Made by a program: the position numbers and the translations under genes. 64,000 bases of DNA, taken from Polychytrium aggregatum (Eukaryota > Chytridiomycota > Chytridiomycetes > Polychytriales). Positions 56,245 through 64,000 of the stretch are shown here, one piece after another. Positions within the stretch are counted from its first letter, which is position 1. The number at the start of each line of letters is the position of its first letter. Where the stretch lies: the NCBI RefSeq assembly GCF_025602895.1, contig NW_026516264.1:62001-126000 (forward strand), in the 5' to 3' direction. The notes below the pieces were generated by a model. It was not told the origin of the DNA and made no database searches. It was given only the letters and a program-made list of their open reading frames with translations.

Positions 56245-59200
56245 ATGAGCGGAAACGGACACACATTCAGCGGCGGGCAGTCGATAGGCAAGACCCAGGG
56301 CACCGCGCCCCTAACCTTGAGCCTCTCGGGCTTTCCTAACTTTGGGCTCGAAAACCTTGATGGGATTCAGAACCACTATCAACCCGTCCGATTCGAACAA
56401 ATCGCTCCAAACTTTGTCTCGAAGCACGTTCGGACATTCTGCGACGAGTTATGCCGAGAACACCTTTCTAGGAGAAAGACCGATCTACCGATGGGCAACA
56501 GGCGATCTGTCGGTCACAGGAACTCCCTCAGCGACTCTGCCAAAGCAGGGCTGGCGAGCGATCTCTCACCACCCGACCTGCCGCCGCTCAAGCCGCTCGC
56601 CAGAGAAGGCTTTGGCGTTGTCGTTATGGCTGATGTGAGCGGGTATTCCAAGCTCACTTCGATGCTGGCCGAACGCGGGCCGATGGGAGCTGAGCTCCTC
56701 AGCAAAACGATGAAGGGATATCTGGATCAGGTACTCTGCTCGTCCCCAGTATTATCGCACATCGATCGTCGCCCTCGCGTGGCATTTGAGATCGACTGCT
56801 CAGCGCGGCGGTTGGTCGATCACTATCGATTGCTCCTTGCCGCTGAACCCACCGTCAATCGCCCGTATATGTCTGCTTCATTGATCCGACATCACGGCGC
56901 TGAGGAAGAGGCAGAGCCGAGCCAAGCCTAGCCCAGTCAATCTCCCGAGCTCACCGCTGTGATTGTTTCCTCGGGCTGCTCCTCGCACGCCTCTCTCGTT
57001 GCGCAGATCATTCAAACGGTCCTGACCCATGGAGGTGATATCGTCAAGTTTGCAGGTCAATATCAAACCTGCATTTATCCTTCGAGTGGGCGTGGGATGA
57101 TCCATGTCCAACGCAGCCATAGCGTCCCATATCCCAGACTTGTGGAGTGGAAATGATCTCTATTGATCGCGGACACTGTGTGGCCCGCCTTGGGTGGCAG
57201 ACCGCATGCTCCTTCTTGCTCATAGTGCTCCATTACTACTGTGAGCGGCTCTCCGACGGTGCCTGTCTGTTTGTATTCCAAGGCAGTGCAGCTATGCTGG
57301 TTCCGTCTCTCATTCTTACTTTCCCTCCTCCAGGCGACGCCGTCATTGTGTACTGGAAAATCGAAGGGCCATGCGACGGAACAAATATCTCGCCGAACGA
57401 CCCGGTCAGCATAGCTCGAGGAGAGCTCGTCGTGAAGGCGTGCTACTGCTGTCTGGACATGCTCAAGAAACTGGGGCGATACAAAATCAACATCCCCGGA
57501 TGCGAGATCGAGGACTTGCAAATCCATTTGGGCATCGGCTCCGGGCAGCTGTACGATGTACATGTCGGTATGACTGACCGATGGGAACACTTCATCGCCG
57601 GTGAAGCGGTCAACCAACTCAACCATGTTCTGAATGCAGCAAAGCCTGGTGGGTGCATGTGATTGACATTGAAGCGACAGTGACATTGGACCGACAGCGA
57701 GCGATATTGGACCAGCAGCGAGTGACCCTCTCTCTTGCACCAAGCGCAGCATATCATGTCTGGAGGGCTTTGTCTCAAGCATCATGCTCGCTTGATTGCG
57801 CTCTGGACTCTATACCCCTCTTATCTGGCTCGGCATTCGGCTCACTGACGCAACTCGCCAAACCATCATGCCAGGCGAGCTGGCTATCTCCCACCAGGCA
57901 TTCAAGTGGTTCTCGTTGGTGATCGACATAGAAACCATCACCCTTGGGGCCTACAACAAAAAGTACATTCTCCTGAACGGACTGGAAAAAGCCCAGCGAA
58001 AGATCCCGCCATCAACTCCAACAGAGAATGACGATCTTGCGTTATGGGAGATTGCCAGTGCGGATCTCAATGTCTGTCTCTACCAAAAGTTTATGAACGA
58101 GTCTGCGCTCTACAAACTTCAAGCCGATATCAACCAATCACGGCTATTTCGCATCGAGTCGGGGCTGAATGAGCTTCTGTCCCTCTACGAGCTTCGCCAG
58201 GTCACGACGGTGTTCATCCGGATCGGCTCTCTGCAGAACTGGAACGGGAAAACATCACTCGCAGATGCCCAGCAAGCCATGGCAATCGCTCAAACCGCCC
58301 TGAAGAAATACGAAGGATCGCTGCGGCAGTTTCACGTCGATGACAAGGGTGCGGTGATGCTGCTCTTCTTTGGGCTGCCACCTTTGGCGCACGAAAACGA
58401 CGCCATAATGGGGCTGAAGACTGGGCTCGAGATTTGCCAGCAGTACAGCTTCCTGTTCTCGGAGTTTTCGATAGGTATAACGACAGGAGTGATCTCGATC
58501 GGTGGTGTCGGCAATTCCGTCCGGACAGAATATGCACTGGTAAGTGCTGCATGCGTTTGTGTGCCGATGCATCTGACGGCATTCATGACGTCGCATTCGC
58601 CAACGCATGTGGCGGTGCAGTCGCCAAGTCAAGGACATCTGTCGAATCACTCGCTTTGAATGCCTGTTGGTACTGATGGCACTCATGCTTGCGTCGCCGG
58701 ATCTATCTGTTTTCTCGCGGCCCCACGCCTTACCACCGCCAGATGGGCGATTCCATCAATATGGCCGCTCGGCTCATGTTCCTCGATGCCGCGAGTGAGT
58801 CTATACTCTGTGACGAAAGAACCTACAACCTCACCGAGCGGGCCTTTGTGTTTGATAGTCTCGGAGAAGTCAAGGTCAAAGGAAAAGACCACCCGATATC
58901 GATATTCCGCCCAAAGGAGATCCGACAGGAGGCTGAGGAATCCAATCGCCGCTTTGCCCACGACGACCAATTGGAGATGATTGGCAGGTCCAAGGAAAAA
59001 TCGACCGTCATCGATGCTATTTCTTCAGTAAAGTCTGGAGGCAGTGAGGCGGCCTCCATTGTCGTGATCGAAACAGAAGGCGGACAAGGTCTATCGACAT
59101 TTGTGAAATGGTCCAAGCAAGAAATCAAAAAGCGAAAGTGCTTGGCATGGTATGTAAACACAGTATATCCGCACATGACCACAGCATCGACGGCCTCGAG

Positions 59201-62200
59201 GCGATTCATATCCACGCTTGGCTCCGTTGTTATATCCCTTTGTCCTTTCCCGACGATTCGCCATGCCTTCTTGGCATCCCCTCGGTCACCAGGAATGCTG
59301 GGTGCCTTCTCCTGCTTGTGCCCGACCGATAGTGCGCATTGCTGAAGCTCAATCGATGGCTCGTCGTGGAAAATGCGCTCATCATGCAGCCAGCTGGTGT
59401 GTGGCTCGAAGCAACACACTAGCACTAAATCACCACGATCTTCTCTCTCCTGGCAATCCTTTCTACTAGTTGCGGTACAGCCACCGAAGTTGGAAAGGCT
59501 GTGCCTTTTTTCGTCTTTGGTGGAATCGTTCGGGACCTCACAGCGATTCTATGCAGTTCCGAGGTCCTAATCGCTCAAAACACGATATCCGCAGACGAAG
59601 CCGTCACAAGCAGTGATCCTACCCAGACGACCACGGATAGCATCGCAGAAAGCTCGGTGGATAGCCCTGCAGTGCGCCCAGACTTTAGGAAACGACTCCT
59701 TCCAAACACGGGATCGTCGAGCTCTATCGATGTTCGCGGCAGCCCGAATATTCCGCTGCTCAAAGCCTTCCGGCGAATCAACGACAATTCGCGGAACAGT
59801 CTCAGCACGAACATCATAGGGAGCGACGGCTCGGATGAAAATGAAAGGGAGGAGCAACGCCCGCGTCTCGAGTCAAAAGGGTCGATTGTTGACAACATAT
59901 CTGCGAGCCAACGATTTCAGAGCGATTACTTTCAGTCCAGGCTGCAAGACATCCTCCGAAGCTGTGGCGAGGATCCGATGCAGGCCATTCTGTTCAATCA
60001 GATCTTCCCCTCCGAGTTCTCTGACATCGAGCCTATGATTCCTCAGATACAGGCCAAGATGCGCATGAACGAGCTGTCGGAACTTCTGAAGCGCCTTCTC
60101 GTCAAGCTCTCGGTCGTAGGCACGACCGTGCTCGTGATCCACGAAGCGCAGTGGATGGATATGGCTTCATGGGAGCTGATCTGGAACATTCTCGAGGGCT
60201 GCCCCATGATCTCGATCTTTTTCTACTCAAGGCCGGACCGCAACTATGACAACGAGGACACGCGCAACCAATTTCTCAAGCTCAAGCGGCTCCCGCGCAC
60301 CGCCCACCGGATCATGCAAGGCCTGAGTATGGAAGAAACCAAGGCTATGGTGATCAGCTGCTGGTCAGGCTTCCGACTCAAAAACGTCACCCAAACCATT
60401 GTCGAGAACATATTCAAGCGGACAGGCGGAAATCCGCTCTTCATTCGCTCGCTGGTCGTGGCGCTGAAGGAATCTGGCCAGTGGCGCGTCGGCAACAACG
60501 GGGAGCTGACTACCAACAGTACCAACTTTGACTTTGAGCAGATCGTCTTCGGCTACGACCTTCAGAGCATCATCATCGCACAGTTTGATCGACTGGATCG
60601 GAACTATCAGCTGTTTCTCAAGATTGCCTCGGTTCTGGGACAGCGCTTCCTTGCAGACGATGTACTACACTTCATCAGTGACATGCCTCGGTTCGCAGAC
60701 ACCTTCGACACACGGTCAAACAACTCGATGATCAAGAGCATCGAAGGGCTGGACAAATATGGCTTTCTTATCAAGGCCGATATCGAGATAGATGGGCTAT
60801 ACTTCCAATTCAAGTCCGCGGTAGTGCGCAAGTGCATTTACCACATGATGGTTCAGAGCCAGCGGCAGCAGCTCCACCTGAACATCGCCTCGTACTATGA
60901 GAAGCTCCTCAACGAATCCAATCGCCACAAGCTGCTGATTCCGCTGTACGAACACTATGTTGAGGCTGGCTCACAGCAGCGGCTGAAGAAACTGCGGTAT
61001 CTCGAGGCCGTGAGCCACTACTACTACGAGAAACATGCCATGAACGACGCCATAAAGCACTACAGCCTCCTGCTCGAGACGCTTGCCGAGATCGAAAAGG
61101 AGACCGGCCTCACCCTCTACAACAACGTCACCCTCGCTACGTGGCACCGGGAGGTGGGCGAGGCGCACATTCTCCGAGACGAATGGGAGAAGAGCGAGTT
61201 CCACTTGCTCCAGAGCCTCAAGCTCGTCAATCACGAGTTTCCAACCGATTCGCTCTGGATGCGCTTTCGGATCTACAAAGCCCTGGCCAGATGTATGCAT
61301 ACCTACGTCGAAACTGGAAGCGACGCCGTCTCATCAGATGGCATGTGGGGAGGACCATCGGGCCCGAATGGCCGCAGCCGCTCCAAGAACCTGTACTTTG
61401 CGCGTCCTGGCAGTCGAGTCAACAGCATGATCGGCCCATTGAAACGCGAATCGGTCGTGGCAGTTGGGGCAGCAGTGTCGGTTGCAGATACCCACATTGT
61501 TCCACGCCTGACAAAGCGGCCGAGCAGGCACACCCGCGACAGTGAGATGGTTCGGAATGCCATCGTCAAGGGTACACCCGCCGCTGCCCTCAATATTGCC
61601 CGGGAAGTTCTGACGATCCTGGGCCAATTGTACTTTCGGGGCGAAAAGTTCCGGCAGTATCAGTATGCTGTACTGACGGGACTCAATCTGTGCACTCAAT
61701 TTCCGAAAGACATCGTCTACGGTCAGCTGTTGGCTCAGGTGGCATTCATTTACTGGATCCGCGACCGGCGGAAAGTGCTCACGCTCCGGCATCTCGAAGC
61801 TGCCGACTTTAGCGACTCCCACACCAACATCTACTCGACCTCGCAAATATCATCGCACGTGGCCATCACCCTTTTCATCATGGGGCTATGGGAGCCTGCC
61901 ATCAACCGCTCGGAATACCTATACGAGCTTGGGCTCATCACGGGCGACATGATGGCCCGCGAAGGATCGCTGCGGATTCGAGGACTAATCTACTACTACC
62001 AGGGCCCACGCCACCTCTCGTCCAGTCTCTCGAGGGATCTTTATGCGATTTCGAACCAGGAAGAGTACTGGATCGGCAAGTTCTGGGGATGTGTTTTGAT
62101 CATCTCGAATCTGCTCTCTCAATACGGCTCCAATGAGGAGCTTCAAGACATTATCTCCTCCTTCCAGAGCGTCTGGAATACTGGGCCTGAATTCTGGACC

Positions 62201-62749
62201 AGCAGTGCCGTTCTGCAGATCATCCGCTTTGGAATCTTGACCGAGGCCGACATCCGCTTCGGCGTTGGGTTCTCGCCCGTGTCCACGGCAAAGGAGATTG
62301 AGCGACTGGTCAGCCAACTCAAACCCCACGATTGGAGCGCTGTCCACGGAATCATCCACATCCTGAACGCATTCTTCTCCGCCTATGACAACGGGTCCAT
62401 CAACGACTCGGCCAGCAAGCGATCGGTAGAGAAGGTGTGCGCCATGGTTGAGCGAGCCCTCAAGCGCATGAAAGCCATGGTTTTGGCAGACATGCTGCGC
62501 CAGTTATGGAAAGGGTTTCGATGTCTGTGCGGCGGGAAGACCGGACTGGCGGTGGCCGCCTGGAAGAAAGCTTTGCAGCAGAAAGACAGCGAGATGGTAG
62601 GTTATTACCAAGCGCAGCTGCACTGGAAGCTCTCCAAGTACTCGGTCACCGACAAAAACTACGAGATATCGTATCATTCCGAGGAAGCGCGGCGGCTGTT
62701 TCGCAAGATCGGGGCAGTCTATGAGCTAGAAAAGATCGCCTTGAATTGA
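56245..62749 (+). CDS. Soluble adenylyl cyclase, ADCY10-like (class III)
   Basis: Join 56245-56730, 57007-57055, 57334-57648, 57875-58539, 58743-59149, 59470-62749; all phases close, 1733 residues (human ADCY10 has about 1610). First cyclase domain: VVVMADVSGYSKLTSML and HGGDIVKFAGDAVIVYW, with the two metal-binding Asp at about D130 and D180 and the intron falling inside FAG-DA. Second cyclase domain: VDDKGAVMLLFFGLPPL, HENDA and GDSINMAARLM, with the transition-state Asn and Arg at about 511 and 515. Then an ATPase-like region: a P-loop remnant IETEGGQGLSTFV (about 614) lacking the Walker A Lys, a low-complexity insert (about 680-780), VLVIHEAQWMD (about 865), and a long TPR-like helical C-terminus. 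Animal sAC is activated by bicarbonate and calcium and makes cAMP; whether this one responds likewise is unknown. Confidence 0.9.
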
Positions 62750-63130
62750 GTGCGATGACGGGCAATCTATTCATCGCTCTGCTCGATGAGTGCGTGGTTA
62801 AGAATCAAATGCGTTCAAGCGACCCCTGTGCAGCTGTTGGAGCACCGCTTCTCCGCTGCAAAAGTCAACCGGGGTCCTGGGCCCACCGAACGCACTTGAT
62901 GCTCGATAGCCGATATCGCGTAAGCTCTGAGGATCGCCGACCAATGTTGTCCGTGTGGATAATGGCGCACACTCAAGCGATGTATTCGTGCTCATGTATC
63001 AATCACCAACATATATGTACAATACACGCTGGCGACCACGCTATTGGGGCCATGACGCGCCTGGAGGCCATGATGTCCTGCTTGTGTATCGCAATTTGCT
63101 CATCATGAGCATCCGTTGATCAAAATCCGG
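62750..63130. other. Convergent intergenic, 0.38 kb
   Basis: 3' UTR space of the cyclase and of the unrecognised minus-strand gene. No gene seen. Confidence 0.5.
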
Positions 63131-64000
63131 TCACTTCTTCTTAAATATCTTTCCGAATTTGTTGCTTTCGTCTCTGTGGATGCTCAAGTGACTGAGAAAC
63201 ACCGAATCGAGGGCTGGACTGTTGATGAAGCCTACAGACGGTTTGGTTGGACAGAGAGTATGGTTTGTCAGAAAGTATTGGCGATTTGTTTCCGGCATCA
63301 CAAATGTGGCTTCGCCCAGTCGGAATGAGCAGCGCAAGTCTGGGATTGCAACAGAAACTTACTCTTGATCAGCGTGACTGCGGCATCGACTGGATCGCGA
63401 TCACACTGTAGCATGACTGCTCATGGTCGGAATGAAACGACATTCAGTATAAGCTCGGAGACAAGTGCTGCAATGGATCCATCGATGCTCCTTTGGGAGG
63501 GATGTATTTTGTTTGTCACACTCGATTCTCACTGTGGGTTTCCCGATTACCCCGATATCCATTTCGTACCTGGGTTATCTGCGTACTGGTTGCGAACGAT
63601 AATTTGTGCAGCACGGGAGCAAAAGTCATTGTCGACACAAACAATGTTGCTTAGCGTCTTGAAGTTCGCGTCGCTAAAGATGTTGTTGACGCTCAGCTCA
63701 TTGAACGGCGTTGCTAACAGCCACATGTCCGATCGTATGTAGGCCAAGAGTTAGTGCATAGGGTTCAGCCCAGAGTCGTGCATTTGATTCTTGCTGGTGT
63801 CTTTCCACTCTCATACGGCCCACCTTTGATCTCAAAAGGCTTTGCGACACAATCAAGAACAGGCTTCATGTATCTCTCGATGAGCTTGGTGGCCGAGCTG
63901 CCCTCGAACTTGTCGACAAGGAATATGACCTTCTTCTTCATAAAATATGGATTCAGGTCTATCGGTGATGTGAAGATGTGTCAGATGCTGTCTACGGTCA
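63131..64000 (-). CDS. Unrecognised multi-exon gene, 3' part
   Basis: Coding blocks on the complement: last exon 63131-63339 (LRCSFRLGEATFVMPETNRQ, ending in KIFKKK and a stop), 63363-63405 (CDRDPVDAAVTLIK, phase fits the last exon), one or more uncertain blocks between 63406 and 63550, about 63570-63713 (ATPFNELSVNNIFSDANF then KTLSNIVCVDNDFCSRAAQI), and about 63807-63960 (MKKKVIFLVDKFEGSSATKL then IERYMKPVLDCVAKPFEIK). The last two join in phase across an intron of GT..AG type. The 5' part is beyond the window. I do not recognise the family. Codon use is less GC-rich than in neighbouring genes (many AAA, ATT, AAT), which might mean foreign or fast-evolving sequence. Confidence 0.5.

Overview
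The window looks like nuclear DNA of an early-diverging, flagellated-lineage fungus, most likely a chytrid. The evidence is short GT-AG introns in most genes, GC-rich coding sequence, a fungal-type amino acid permease pair and fungal CAB2-type, ADE13-type and TORC2 genes, alongside genes that Dikarya generally lack and animals keep: a soluble adenylyl cyclase (ADCY10 type), a FERM-domain protein, a spastin with membrane segment and a translin-associated factor X. I could not run a search, so the species is not assigned. Exon joins below were worked out by hand from splice motifs, reading-frame phase and family motifs; where every phase closes I give exact joins.

Layout. 1-3932 (+): end of one amino acid permease and a complete, six-exon paralogue, separated by a perfect 17-bp inverted repeat. 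4373-9974 (-): a TORC2 subunit of the HbrB/Bit61/PRR5 family, then a bHLH transcription factor with a long disordered N-terminal part. 11663-20949 (-): separase, about twenty exons, with the catalytic His and Cys motifs intact. 21446-29299: two paralogous small basic proteins carrying a SERBP1/HABP4-like GGxxxHNWG motif on either side of adenylosuccinate lyase and a long disordered protein. 29714-37809 (+): translin-associated factor X and an ABCC/MRP half-by-half exporter. 38234-41596: a 3.4-kb mobile element with 13-bp terminal inverted repeats that holds a Fanzor (eukaryotic TnpB-like RNA-guided nuclease) gene and the core of a Tc1/mariner DD34E transposase. 42138-48033 (+): spastin and phosphopantothenate-cysteine ligase. 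48429-51932: a YecM-like protein divergent from ribosomal protein eL8, then mitochondrial uL30m. 52397-55555 (-): FERM protein. 56245-62749 (+): ADCY10-like adenylyl cyclase. 63131-64000 (-): the end of an unrecognised multi-exon gene.

The most notable item is the Fanzor element. The nuclease keeps its RuvC and zinc-ribbon residues but is split by a one-base frameshift, and the transposase has its three catalytic acids but lacks its DNA-binding N-terminus, so this copy is probably a decayed or non-autonomous member of a family that may be active elsewhere in the genome. Minisatellites with 7-18 bp units are scattered through introns and intergenic DNA. No rRNA, tRNA or CRISPR array was found.
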